From: SZUA-359 sp039809125
Lineage (GTDB): Bacteria > Patescibacteriota > Saccharimonadia > Saccharimonadales > Saccharimonadaceae
Assembly (NCBI GenBank): GCA_039809125.1
Contig: JBDHUM010000018.1
Coordinates: 1 to 20,088 of the forward strand
Reading direction: 5' to 3'
DNA length: 20,088 nucleotides
The stretch's first letter is position 1. The number at the start of each line of letters is the position of its first letter. The translations under genes and the position numbers were made by a program. Shown here piece by piece: positions 6,888-14,907 of this stretch. The notes under the pieces were generated by a model, which saw only the letters and a list, made by a program, of their open reading frames with translations, did no database searches and was not told the DNA's origin.

Positions 6888-7952
6888 ATGGCGGGACTAC
6901 TCGGTACTGGTATCCAAGATGGATTACTACTAAAACCAATTCATTATCAATGGGCGATGGATCTATATGATCAGGCCGTTGCAAACACATGGTTTCCAAA
7001 TGAAATTCAGCTTGGTCAAGATTTAGCTGACTGGAAAAAGATGACCGATGAAGAAAAACACGCGGTTACATACCTCATGGGATACTTCAACCCAAACGAG
7101 CTGCTCGTGAACAAAGCCTTGGCATTTGGTGTCTATCCGTATGTTAATGCGGCTGAGTGCCACCTCTATCTTGCTAAGCAAATGTGGGAAGAAGCCAATC
7201 ACTGCATGGCGTTTGAGTATATGCTTGAAACTTTCCCGGTTGACCGCGAACTGGCCTACAATAGCCACGTTGACGTCGAAAGTATGCGAGTAAAAGAAGA
7301 GTTTGAGACCAAATTCATCAAGCGCATGACCGAGGACACCCTCGATATTACAACAACCGAAGGTAAGAAGGATTTTGTTCGTAACCTGATCGCTTACAAC
7401 ATAATCTTAGAGGGTATCTGGTTCTATTCTGGGTTTATGGTAGCGTTGTCATTTAGACAACGAAACTTGCTACGTAACTTCGGTAGCATGATGGACTGGA
7501 TTATTCGCGACGAGAGTTTGCACCTTAAGTTTGGTATTAACCTCATTCTTACTACTCTCGAAGAAAACGAAGATTTGCAGACCGAAGAATTTGCTGATGA
7601 GATCAAGCAAATGATTCTCGATGCAGTTGCGATGGAAGAACAGTACAACAAAGACCTACTTCCTACCGGTATATTGGGGCTTAATGCTGACTACGTAAAC
7701 CAGTATGTGAAATACCTGACAGATCGTCGCCTTGAAGAGTTAGGGTTTGAACCGCACTATAAGGTTTCAAATCCTGCCAAGTGGATGGCAGCAGCAAACG
7801 ATACCTACGAGCTGGTCAACTTCTTTGAGAGCACCAACACAAGCTATGAGGTGAATGCGACTAAACCAAAAAATGAGGTACCCAAAAGCCCAAGTGGATC
7901 ACGCGGCGAAGCTGATGCCGATAACCAAATTCACAAGGGTGATGAGGGCTAA
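6888..7952 (+). CDS. nrdB: Ribonucleotide reductase beta (small) subunit, class Ic-like
   Basis: 354 residues, preceded by AAAGGAGG at 6871-6878. The ferritin-like metal ligands are E71 (NPNELLVN), E102 and H105 (EEANHCMAF), E175 (ILEGIWFY), E209 and H212 (RDESLHLKFG). The residue that is a radical tyrosine in class Ia enzymes is Phe109, and the first ligand is Glu rather than Asp. From memory, the class Ic enzyme of Chlamydia trachomatis has E89, E120, H123, F127, E193, E227 and H230, exactly 18 higher at every position. A Mn/Fe cofactor in place of the tyrosyl radical is therefore predicted. W35 fits the radical-path tryptophan. The C-terminus is long and polar (ending ADADNQIHKGDEG). Confidence 0.95.
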   Translation: MAGLLGTGIQDGLLLKPIHYQWAMDLYDQAVANTWFPNEIQLGQDLADWKKMTDEEKHAVTYLMGYFNPNELLVNKALAFGVYPYVNAAECHLYLAKQMWEEANHCMAFEYMLETFPVDRELAYNSHVDVESMRVKEEFETKFIKRMTEDTLDITTTEGKKDFVRNLIAYNIILEGIWFYSGFMVALSFRQRNLLRNFGSMMDWIIRDESLHLKFGINLILTTLEENEDLQTEEFADEIKQMILDAVAMEEQYNKDLLPTGILGLNADYVNQYVKYLTDRRLEELGFEPHYKVSNPAKWMAAANDTYELVNFFESTNTSYEVNATKPKNEVPKSPSGSRGEADADNQIHKGDEG

Positions 7953-7971
7953 ACCTTTATAAGATGAGACG

Positions 7972-8002
7972 ATAGGTGCGGGTACGTCCGCGCCTATTTT
8001 GT
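7972..8002 (+). terminator. Intrinsic terminator after nrdB
   Basis: ATAGGTGCGG (7972-7981) pairs with CCGCGCCTAT (7988-7997) in a 10-bp stem with one G-T pair and a 6-nt loop, followed by TTTTGT. It begins 20 nt after the nrdB stop and marks the end of the nrd operon. The T-run is short, so some readthrough into the next two genes is possible. Confidence 0.7.
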
Positions 8003-8017
8003 CTGAAAGGTGAAATG

Positions 8018-8599
8018 ATGAAAACGGAAATTGAAGTTAAGTTTTGTGATGTCGATATCGATGATGTAAGAACACGACTCAAGAAGGTGAAGGCGGTATG
8101 CGAGCAGCCGATGCGGTTAATGCACCGGCGAATATTTGAACCTGTTAATAATGATAGCAATCGCTACTTACGGATTCGTGATGAGAATGATAAAGTAACA
8201 ATGACCTATAAACAGTTTGACGGTACCGATATTCATGGCGCGAAGGAATCCGAGATAGTGGTGAGTGATTTTGAGACGGCCGTTGATATTTTAGAGCGCA
8301 TTGGATTACAATCGAAGAGCTACCAAGAGTCACGTCGGGAGACCTGGCGTGTTGGTGAGGTTGAAGTAGTGATCGATGAATGGCCTTGGATACAGCCATT
8401 CGTAGAGATTGAGGGTGAAAGCGAAAATGCGGTTAAGCAGTGTTCTGAGCTGCTTGGTTTTGATTGGAACGAAGCTATTATCGGGTCGGTTGCAGCTGCC
8501 TACCGGCGTAAATATCCGAGCGTCAGTGACGACATGGTGAATACTTGTCCTGAAATTATGTTTGAACATCCAGTACCGCGAGAATTTAAGGCAAACTAG
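8018..8599 (+). CDS. CYTH-domain protein (CyaB/triphosphatase family)
   Basis: 193 residues from the ATG at 8018, chosen because AAGG (8007-8010) is 7 nt away and the conserved region starts at once. ATG 8015 and GTG 7976 are less likely, since the GTG lies inside the terminator stem. The CYTH signature ExExK is E4-I-E6-V-K8. Further family features are RYLRIRDEN, VTMTYKQF, KESEIVV and the acidic strand VEVVIDEWPWIQPFVEIEGES. The fold is a tunnel that binds triphosphates with Mg2+ or Mn2+. Members are class IV adenylate cyclases, thiamine triphosphatases or inorganic triphosphatases, and sequence alone does not say which. Only 2 nt separate it from the Mn2+ transporter gene, so the two are probably co-translated. 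Confidence 0.85.
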   Translation: MKTEIEVKFCDVDIDDVRTRLKKVKAVCEQPMRLMHRRIFEPVNNDSNRYLRIRDENDKVTMTYKQFDGTDIHGAKESEIVVSDFETAVDILERIGLQSKSYQESRRETWRVGEVEVVIDEWPWIQPFVEIEGESENAVKQCSELLGFDWNEAIIGSVAAAYRRKYPSVSDDMVNTCPEIMFEHPVPREFKAN

Positions 8600-8601
8600 C
8601 A

Positions 8602-9816
8602 ATGGTACACAAAGTTCGACGCGTCGCAAGCCTCCTTGGTCCGGCCTTTGTGGCAGCGGTAGCCTATGTCGATCCGGGCAACTTTGCAGCCAACTTTTCG
8701 GCAGGTGCAGGATATGGCTATGAGCTACTTTGGGTGTTGGTATGTGCTAACTTGGTGGCAAGCATGGTGCAATATTTATCAGCCAAAATTGGCTTGGTAA
8801 CGGGTATGAGTTTACCAGAAGTTGTGGCGACAAAACTTGATCGAAAAACTCGTATTTTGTACTGGATTCAGGCAGAAGCTGTCGCAATTGCAACTGATCT
8901 TGCTGAAGTAATAGGGGGTGCTTTAGCGCTCGCTATTTTGTTTGATGTGCCGCTTACGTGGGGGGCTATCATTACGGGCGCAGTTTCATTGATGTTATTG
9001 TTTATTTACAACCACCGCGGTCAAAAAACGTTTGAACGAATAATTGTCGGTCTATTAATGATTTTGCCGCTTGGATTTTTTGTCGGATTATTTATGGAAC
9101 CGCCTTCAGCGAGCGGAATGCTCGCCGGGTTGTTGCCTCGGCTTAACAATGCCGACATGATATTCTTGGCTGCTGCCATGCTTGGTGCGACAGTGATGCC
9201 ACACGTTGTGTACCTACATTCGGCTCTAGCACGTGATCGTCACGGACAAAGTAAAAAAGCGGAGCTTAGGCGCCTGCTGCGGGCGACAAAAATCGATGTT
9301 GGTCTGGCAATGGTGTTAGCAGGTCTCGTTAATATATCGATGTTGCTGCTTGCAGCATCAGCATTACGTGGTCAACCAGATATCGATACATTGCAGGGTA
9401 TTTTCGCTGGATTGAATACACAAATCAGCCCACTTGTTGGCGTACTGTTTGGAGTTAGCCTACTAATCTCTGGTATGGCATCTACCGCAGTTGGGGCTCA
9501 TGCTGGTTCAATCATTATGGATGGACTTATTAAAAGGCGTGTTTCGCTGTGGGTTCGCCGCATCGTTACAATAATTCCAGCTATAGTGATTGTTGCCATG
9601 GGTGTTGATCCAACATGGGCGTTGATTGTTTCGCAAATTGCGCTTAGTTTTGGTATTCCATTTGCGCTCATTCCTTTGCTCCTCGCCAGTTCAAGTAAAA
9701 ATATTATGGGCGAGCATCGCAATACGAAACCGACAATTATTCTTCTTTTTATAATTATTGCTAGCATTGTCGTTCTCAACCTCGCATTGATTGGGCTGAC
9801 GTTTATGAAATCATAG
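8602..9816 (+). CDS. mntH: NRAMP-family divalent metal (Mn2+) transporter
   Basis: 404 residues with about 11 hydrophobic segments, the NRAMP layout. The metal site is complete: D24 and N27 in the TM1 motif DPGN, and A196 and M199 in the TM6 motif ATVMPHVVYLHS. The Ala-x-x-Met pattern selects transition metals over Mg2+. Proton-driven import of Mn2+, or Fe2+, into the cell is the known role. It starts 2 nt after the CYTH gene. Lying just downstream of a reductase predicted to need manganese, it is a plausible supplier of that metal. No MntR-like operator could be recognised. Confidence 0.93.
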   Translation: MVHKVRRVASLLGPAFVAAVAYVDPGNFAANFSAGAGYGYELLWVLVCANLVASMVQYLSAKIGLVTGMSLPEVVATKLDRKTRILYWIQAEAVAIATDLAEVIGGALALAILFDVPLTWGAIITGAVSLMLLFIYNHRGQKTFERIIVGLLMILPLGFFVGLFMEPPSASGMLAGLLPRLNNADMIFLAAAMLGATVMPHVVYLHSALARDRHGQSKKAELRRLLRATKIDVGLAMVLAGLVNISMLLLAASALRGQPDIDTLQGIFAGLNTQISPLVGVLFGVSLLISGMASTAVGAHAGSIIMDGLIKRRVSLWVRRIVTIIPAIVIVAMGVDPTWALIVSQIALSFGIPFALIPLLLASSSKNIMGEHRNTKPTIILLFIIIASIVVLNLALIGLTFMKS

Positions 9817-9877
9817 AAACTCATTGCTCTTCGTAAGAATAAGGTTTATGCTAAATGAAACAAGTAGGGAGAAGTCG

Positions 9878-10390
9878 ATGCGAGCGATTAGATACCGGGT
9901 GCTTGGAATCATTTTTGCGATGGGTGGTCTACTGCTGTCGTCTAGTAGTGTGGGCGCGATCACCTGGGTTGATAAGTCTAATCACCCTGTCCTTGAATCA
10001 TCGGTAGAGTTCCCGGTTTCCGAACTAAAGACACGCACAGACTGCGATAAAACCTTGATTAGCTATGTAAAGCATGTAGGTGCACGGCGGGCATTTACCG
10101 ATGCCTGCATTACTGAAGGTAAAAGTTTTCGATTAGCGAGACAATTTAACGGTAACGATCGGTATATTTCCTTCGGCACCAGTGGTAGTTATTACCAAAT
10201 TGGTATTATTGATCGTGATCGAGTGGATCTTGTCCCAGGCACCGATCGATTAATTGTGGGAGAATACGTTATACATCAACAAAATAGGGTGCTAAAAGTA
10301 TATGATGATGCAGCATCTCGTTTTAAGGTGCGCCGTTTGAAACAGGGTTTTACTATAAGTTCAACAATCAATCACCAAACTTCCCCATAG
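9878..10390 (+). CDS. 5' part of a frameshifted secreted SGNH hydrolase
   Basis: The ATG at 9878 follows AGGGAG with a 6-nt gap. Residues 1-27 are a signal peptide (MRAIRYRVLG, hydrophobic core, SVGA before ITW). The following 130 residues look like part of a beta-rich domain with two cysteines. The frame ends at TAG 10388-10390, but the natural continuation lies in the -1 frame from about 10351 and runs into the SGNH protein at 10486-12546. Shifting at GGGTTTT (10345-10351) gives one 889-residue protein. So this is probably the N-terminal piece of that protein, not a gene of its own. Confidence 0.7.
   Translation: MRAIRYRVLGIIFAMGGLLLSSSSVGAITWVDKSNHPVLESSVEFPVSELKTRTDCDKTLISYVKHVGARRAFTDACITEGKSFRLARQFNGNDRYISFGTSGSYYQIGIIDRDRVDLVPGTDRLIVGEYVIHQQNRVLKVYDDAASRFKVRRLKQGFTISSTINHQTSP
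10345..10351 (+). other. Frameshift point, slippery-type heptamer GGGTTTT
   Basis: In the upstream frame this reads G GGT TTT, the X XXY YYZ form of a -1 slippery site. After a -1 shift the codons continue TAC TAT AAG TTC into the downstream frame, giving LKQGFYYKFNNQSPN. The downstream frame has a stop at 10324-10326, so the shift must occur between there and 10390. A missing T in the T4 run, by mutation or sequencing error, explains it equally well. AAGGTG lies 14 nt upstream of the heptamer. Confidence 0.5.
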
Positions 10391-10485
10391 ACAATAAGCT
10401 ATTTGGTGTTTCCACCTATGGGATATCAAACAATGGCCAGTATGTAGCGTATTCGACAGGAGGTGGGTATGGATATAACGGCAGC

Positions 10486-12546
10486 GTGCATGTTTTGAAC
10501 TTAGACACCAAAATCACCAGGCGCATCGGTCATGAAGGATATTTTTATGTGTACAGCCCATATCCGCCGCCATCCTATGCGGTTTCTGACGATGGCGTTC
10601 ATGTGGTTGAAGCTGGTTCGTCTTTACTGAAAATATGGCGCGTCGATAATACGTGCCGCACTGATACTACTATAATTGATATGTACGGGGATGAGCAATG
10701 TGCGTACCGAAAATATTCAATGTCAGAGCTCGGGCACCCGCAAGGTGAACACGGTGAGCATACAGCAACGAATATACAGTTCGCATATGGAGATGATAGG
10801 CTGACATATACTTATCGAACTGATGATACCATCCATAGACAGATCGTCATTAAACCTTTTGACGCTTCATCAGATAAACTCGAATATCTTGCCTTGGGAG
10901 ATTCCTATACTAGTGGAGAAGGTGATATCGAGAGGAAGCACGATGGTAGTACCTATTATCTTCAAGGTACAGAACAGCCTGGACAATGCCACCTAAGTAG
11001 TCGTTCTTACCCCTTCTTACTCAGAAATGCTTGGCATATTCCAGAGGGCAGCATGCGCAGTGTAGCCTGTTCGGGTGCGCAGGTCATCCATGACTACGCG
11101 AGCTCATCAAATGGCTATCGTGGACAGAATAACAGGGCAAGTAACTTAGCTAACATTAAATTACAACAAGTTAATGCGCTAAAAAAATTCCAACCGGGCA
11201 TTGTTCCTCAATTAGAATTTGTGAAAAAATATCAGCCAAGTGTAGTGACTGTCGCAGGAGGCGGTAATGATGTTGGTTTTGCTGAAATACTTCGATATTG
11301 CGCTAGTCCTAGGTGGTCAGAAGTTTTTCTTGGAGATACATGTGGCTATGCAGTTGAAGGATCACCGCTTAAATCAAAACTATATTCGGCTATTGATACA
11401 CAGTATTCACACACTAAACACCTTTTAGAGTCAATTCACCATCACTCACCAAAGACGAGAATTATTTTAGTCGGCTATCCTCAGTTTGTGAAAGAGGCTA
11501 GCTCATCACCGTGTGGCCTTAATGCTGGGTTTTTAAACACAGACGAACGTAATATGATCAATAACGCAGTTAGGTATATGAACGATATGCTTGAACGCGC
11601 AGCCAATGATAGTGGAGCTGAATACGGCGATATCGAGGATAGTCTGGTTGGCGGAAGAATATGCGAGGGAAGCGAGTATATTAATGGACTTACTCAAATC
11701 CATTCCTCGGATTTAATTTCAGGACGTCTCTATGAAGCATTTCATCCGAATGTGAAGGGTCATAAAAGGATGGCAGACACAATACTATCAGTCAAACCAG
11801 AGGCAAAACTGTTGATGACTACTAAAACTAATTTTGAACCAACAGAAGGTGGTGATGTTGCAGTTCAGCGAGAGCTTATTAGTGGTGGCGTAATCTCAAA
11901 AGCTAATGACACAGTTCGGCTAACAGCTGAGCCGTATACTTTCGCTGAAAACTCGGACGTAACGGGAGCAATGTACTCAAAAGAGATTGATCTAGGACGA
12001 TTTACTGCCGATACAGCCGGCGGACTTGATATAGCTTTAAAAACTAAAGCCATGCCGATCGGTAATCATGTGTTACTTCTTAGCGGAAAAACACCGTCTG
12101 GTGAAAATCTCCAGGTATATCAGTTCGTGACAGTTGTTGCCGATGCTTACGACGGTGATGATGATGGACTACCAAATGAAAGCGATCCATGTTTTTACAT
12201 ACAGCATTGGTACGACGAAAAAACTAACGAAGACATCTGCATGGCCCCTTCTAGTAGTAGTCCAGGGACACCTGTTGGAGAAGCAAGCTTAAGCACTGCT
12301 ATCCTTAACCTCATGAGTATATTTGAAGAGGTAGCTACGAAGACAGAGACTTCTCGTAAGGACGAGTCTCAATCAACTGAAGTGTCCGACGAAACAAGCC
12401 AGCCTAAGAGTAGTGACAGATCTTTTGAGGTAGACTCTGAAAAGACGAGTCGTCCGCAAAGTAAGCTAAACTGGTATATAGTAGCAAGTATAATTATCGC
12501 AGTAGTAGGAGGATTAGTTGTTGTCAAAAAAATCAGAAAAAAGTAA
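10486..12546 (+). CDS. SGNH/GDSL hydrolase with C-terminal membrane anchor (3' part)
   Basis: Residues are numbered from the GTG at 10486, but the frame is open back to 10327 with beta-propeller-like sequence (ISNNGQYVAYS), so the true N-terminus is in the previous piece. The SGNH blocks are GDSYTSGEG with nucleophile S140, GGGNDVGF (258-265), and FHPNVKGH with H420. A beta-sandwich-like region follows, then an Asp-rich DGDDDGLPNESDPC (556-569) resembling a calcium-binding thrombospondin type 3 loop, a Ser/Thr/Glu-rich spacer, and a membrane helix (YIVASIIIAVVGGLVVV, 664-680) ending KKIRKK. The predicted product is a surface-anchored esterase or lipase acting on lipids or acetylated polymers. 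Its substrate is unknown. Confidence 0.85.
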   Translation: MHVLNLDTKITRRIGHEGYFYVYSPYPPPSYAVSDDGVHVVEAGSSLLKIWRVDNTCRTDTTIIDMYGDEQCAYRKYSMSELGHPQGEHGEHTATNIQFAYGDDRLTYTYRTDDTIHRQIVIKPFDASSDKLEYLALGDSYTSGEGDIERKHDGSTYYLQGTEQPGQCHLSSRSYPFLLRNAWHIPEGSMRSVACSGAQVIHDYASSSNGYRGQNNRASNLANIKLQQVNALKKFQPGIVPQLEFVKKYQPSVVTVAGGGNDVGFAEILRYCASPRWSEVFLGDTCGYAVEGSPLKSKLYSAIDTQYSHTKHLLESIHHHSPKTRIILVGYPQFVKEASSSPCGLNAGFLNTDERNMINNAVRYMNDMLERAANDSGAEYGDIEDSLVGGRICEGSEYINGLTQIHSSDLISGRLYEAFHPNVKGHKRMADTILSVKPEAKLLMTTKTNFEPTEGGDVAVQRELISGGVISKANDTVRLTAEPYTFAENSDVTGAMYSKEIDLGRFTADTAGGLDIALKTKAMPIGNHVLLLSGKTPSGENLQVYQFVTVVADAYDGDDDGLPNESDPCFYIQHWYDEKTNEDICMAPSSSSPGTPVGEASLSTAILNLMSIFEEVATKTETSRKDESQSTEVSDETSQPKSSDRSFEVDSEKTSRPQSKLNWYIVASIIIAVVGGLVVVKKIRKK

Positions 12547-12859
12547 ACAGCATTTTAGAACAAGTCTTGTTGTGTGCGCGATAATACTGGCACTTTTTGT
12601 TATCGACCTAACACCGCTAGGTGGAAATTTGAAGTTCTATGCAAGTTGGATAGGTTGTGGACGAAGGCCAGTAGCTACTAATCCTACCTGGAGATTGGCA
12701 GGAGATCCGCAATATTATGCAGACGCACCTATGTTTGGGGTACTCCGTGGAGGTACAAAATATTTCTGTACCCCTCTCCAGGCCGAAGAGGCTGGCTACT
12801 CTGCCAGTCCAGACACATATGTTTTTCCTGAGCTTGAGAAACAAAAACAACGGACGTAA
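12518..12859 (+). CDS. Small membrane protein coupled to the SGNH hydrolase
   Basis: 113 residues, overlapping the end of the previous gene by 29 nt in another frame. It starts with TTG (12518, or TTG 12521), supported by AGGAGG at 12507-12512. A basic N-terminus is followed by one hydrophobic helix (SLVVCAIILALFVIDL, about 16-31). The remaining 80 residues probably lie outside and contain two cysteines and YFCTPLQAEEAGYSASP. I recognise no family. The tight overlap suggests it acts with or near the anchored hydrolase. Confidence 0.7.
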   Translation: MLSKKSEKSKQHFRTSLVVCAIILALFVIDLTPLGGNLKFYASWIGCGRRPVATNPTWRLAGDPQYYADAPMFGVLRGGTKYFCTPLQAEEAGYSASPDTYVFPELEKQKQRT

Positions 12860-12909
12860 TAGACAATACTACAACGTCTCTTTACTAGCGTAGCAGCTCA
12901 AAAAATTGC

Positions 12910-12915
12910 TATAAT
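12910..12915 (+). promoter_or_regulatory. Extended -10 promoter of pyrG
   Basis: TGCTATAAT (12907-12915) is a perfect extended -10 box, with no convincing -35 at 17 nt. The transcript should start around 12920-12924, so pyrG would have either a leader of about 20 nt with GGAG before ATG 12942, or a leaderless start at ATG 12924. Confidence 0.6.
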
Positions 12916-12941
12916 AAAGACCCATGGGGGAGACAAAAACC

Positions 12942-14540
12942 ATGGGAAAACAAACAAAATTTATCTTCGTTACGGGAGGGGTACTCTCGGGGGTAGGTAA
13001 GGGCATCACCGCAGCTTCACTGGGCGCAGTATTGAAGGCTAGCGGTAAAACCGTTTCGATTCAAAAATGCGACCCGTATCTCAATGTAGATGCGGGTCTT
13101 TTAAATCCACGAGAGCACGGTGAGTGTTTTGTGACCAAGGATGGCGCCGAAACTGATCTCGATCTTGGTCATTATGAGCGTTTTCTCGACATTGAGCTTG
13201 AGCAAAAGAATGCGACGTTATCAGGCCGATTGTTGCAGAATCTTATTAATGATGAACGTGCTGGTAAGTTTGGTGGTCAGACCGTGCAGCTTGTGCCACA
13301 TCTTACGCGGGCAATTCAAAAGGCAATCCGTGAAGCTGGCGAAGGGAGTGACGTTCATATTGTCGAAATTGGCGGCACGGTTGGCGATTATGAAGGGCTA
13401 AGCTTTATCGAGGCAATTCGCGAGTTTTCAATGCTCGAAGGCCGCAGTAACTGCTGCTATATTCACGTTGTGTATGTACCCTTTATCGGTACCAGCAAAG
13501 AATTTAAGAGTAAACCTGCGCAAAATGCCCTCAGCGATTTACGCGGCTTCGGTATTGTGCCCGACGCTGTTGTGGTGCGCACTGATGAAAAAGCACCGGT
13601 TTCGATAGCGCGTAAAATTGCACTGTTTGGTGGGATTCCAGAACACGCTGTCCAAATGATGCCAAATGTCGATAGCGTTTTTTCGATACCATCGATTGTC
13701 GCATCAAATGGTCTGATGACGGTACTCCGAGAACTGGTGGGCGAAACATTAAAACCGAATTTAAAATCATGGGATATGTTAGTTGCCAAACAAAAAACTT
13801 CACCAGCTAAAAAAATAACTATTGGAATTGTGGCAAAGTATCTGGACAATGAAGACACGTACATTTCAGTGGTTGAAGCGTTGAAATCTGGGGCGTGGCA
13901 GCACGGCGTTGGATTGATAATTAAATGGATTGATGCTGAGCATTGCAGCGATGCTGATTTTGATAGTGTCGACGGCATATTGGTGCCGGGGGGCTTTGGT
14001 AACCGCGGTATTGAAGGGAAGATTGCTGCTGCCGACTATGGGCTGCGTACTAAAAAACCATATCTTGGCCTCTGTTTGGGATTACAAGTTGCGGTGATTG
14101 CTGCGGCAAGACGCGGTGGATTAAAACAGGCGAATAGCACTGAATTTGAACCGAATGCTAAGCAAAACGTTGTGTACATTATGGAAGGTCAGCAGGGCAA
14201 AGAGTCGACTGGTGGCACGCTGCGTTTGGGCAATTACCCAGCAAAATTGAAGAAGGGTACCAAAACAGCTGCCACATACGATGCAGTTGACATTACTGAA
14301 CGTCACCGCCACCGCTACGAGGTGAATCAGACGTATGTGGGCCAAATTGAAAAAGGAGGTCTCGTGATTAGCGGCACGAGTCCAAATGGTAAATTGGTAG
14401 AATTTGTAGAAGCGCTCGACCATCCATATTTTTTGGCAACGCAAGCCCATCCCGAATTTCGGTCGCGGCCGATGCGAGCACATCCATTGTTTAGTGGTTT
14501 GATTGCAGCAGCGAGTCAGGAAGCAAGTAACGCCGCTTAA
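12942..14540 (+). CDS. pyrG: CTP synthase (glutamine-hydrolysing)
   Basis: 532 residues from ATG 12942, with GGGGGAG 10 nt upstream. ATG 12924 in the same frame would add six residues. The amidoligase domain comes first: FVTGGVLSGVGKG (P-loop, about 9-21), EHGECFVTKDGAETDLDLGHYERF and VEIGGTVGDYEG. The class I glutaminase domain has GILVPGGFGNRG, the nucleophile C378 in LGLCLGLQ (commonly GICLGMQ), and the His-Glu pair H503/E505 in AQAHPEFRSRP. It makes CTP from UTP, ATP and glutamine in the cytosol. Its 3' end overlaps the convergent minus-strand gene by 50 nt. Confidence 0.97.
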   Translation: MGKQTKFIFVTGGVLSGVGKGITAASLGAVLKASGKTVSIQKCDPYLNVDAGLLNPREHGECFVTKDGAETDLDLGHYERFLDIELEQKNATLSGRLLQNLINDERAGKFGGQTVQLVPHLTRAIQKAIREAGEGSDVHIVEIGGTVGDYEGLSFIEAIREFSMLEGRSNCCYIHVVYVPFIGTSKEFKSKPAQNALSDLRGFGIVPDAVVVRTDEKAPVSIARKIALFGGIPEHAVQMMPNVDSVFSIPSIVASNGLMTVLRELVGETLKPNLKSWDMLVAKQKTSPAKKITIGIVAKYLDNEDTYISVVEALKSGAWQHGVGLIIKWIDAEHCSDADFDSVDGILVPGGFGNRGIEGKIAAADYGLRTKKPYLGLCLGLQVAVIAAARRGGLKQANSTEFEPNAKQNVVYIMEGQQGKESTGGTLRLGNYPAKLKKGTKTAATYDAVDITERHRHRYEVNQTYVGQIEKGGLVISGTSPNGKLVEFVEALDHPYFLATQAHPEFRSRPMRAHPLFSGLIAAASQEASNAA

Positions 14541-14808
14541 CTAGACGTTCTCGTCGCCTTTTGTCCAAAAAAATGCGTCCTTTTCGATCTCCGAACTCAT
14601 TGTATAGTTCCTTAAGGGCCATTGAGGCGATGACGACGCCAAATCGCTCAATTCGAGATACTCGAGTCTCGAAGAATGTTTTCAATGCCTCAGAGTTTTC
14701 GGGATTTTTTGAGAGATGAGATGGCAGCCGTGTTTCTCGCAGCCACTCAAGGTAGTCATGTACTGCCGTAACATCATTTCGATTTGCTACCAGGTATTCA
14801 CGTGCCAT
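14491..14808 (-). CDS. Basic 105-residue protein, unknown function
   Basis: 105 residues with a helical N-terminal half (VTAVHDYLEWLRETRLPSHL) and a very basic end (DKRRRERLVKRRYLLPDSLL). There is no membrane segment. I recognise no family. Its last 50 nt overlap the 3' end of pyrG on the opposite strand. TATAACC lies directly before the ATG, so the transcript may be nearly leaderless. It diverges from a small acidic gene, and a perfect palindrome lies between the two. A DNA or RNA binding role would fit the charge but is a guess. Confidence 0.6.
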   Translation of the reverse strand: MAREYLVANRNDVTAVHDYLEWLRETRLPSHLSKNPENSEALKTFFETRVSRIERFGVVIASMALKELYNEFGDRKGRIFLDKRRRERLVKRRYLLPDSLLQSNH

Positions 14809-14839
14809 AGGTTATACAATATTCACATTAATGAAGACG

Positions 14840-14860
14840 AAAGTCAATACTATTGACTTT
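14840..14860. promoter_or_regulatory. 21-nt perfect palindrome in a divergent promoter region
   Basis: AAAGTCAATA, a central C, and TATTGACTTT form a perfect inverted repeat. Each arm contains TTGACT, a -35-like hexamer facing outward on its strand. On the plus side TTGACT (14853-14858), 17 nt and TACAGT (14876-14881, with TG in front) make a promoter for the gene at 14908. On the minus side TTGACT is followed at 17 nt by the weaker GAATAT. A dimeric regulator bound here could control both genes. Confidence 0.55.
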
Positions 14861-14907
14861 TTAAACGGCTTATGCTACAGTAAGAAAGTAATAAAGGAAA
14901 AATAAAC

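Noticed and set aside
6724..6999. Minus-strand ORF across the 96-residue gene and the nrdB start
   Set aside because: It covers the start of nrdB antisense, shows no ribosome site and no domain, and the plus-strand frames fit the operon.
10459..10495. AGGAGGTG plus ATG 10469 or GTG 10486 as an independent start of the SGNH protein
   Set aside because: ATG 10469 opens only a nine-codon frame, and a start at GTG 10486 would leave out the propeller strand and the signal peptide. The motif is explained by Gly codons.
13463..13978. 171-residue minus-strand ORF inside pyrG
   Set aside because: It is antisense to conserved CTP synthase sequence, and its Ser/Thr-rich composition is that expected of a shadow frame.
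14544..14562. GACG-TTCT-CGTC hairpin after pyrG as a terminator
   Set aside because: The stem is only 4 bp and the T-run is short. It also lies inside the convergent coding region.
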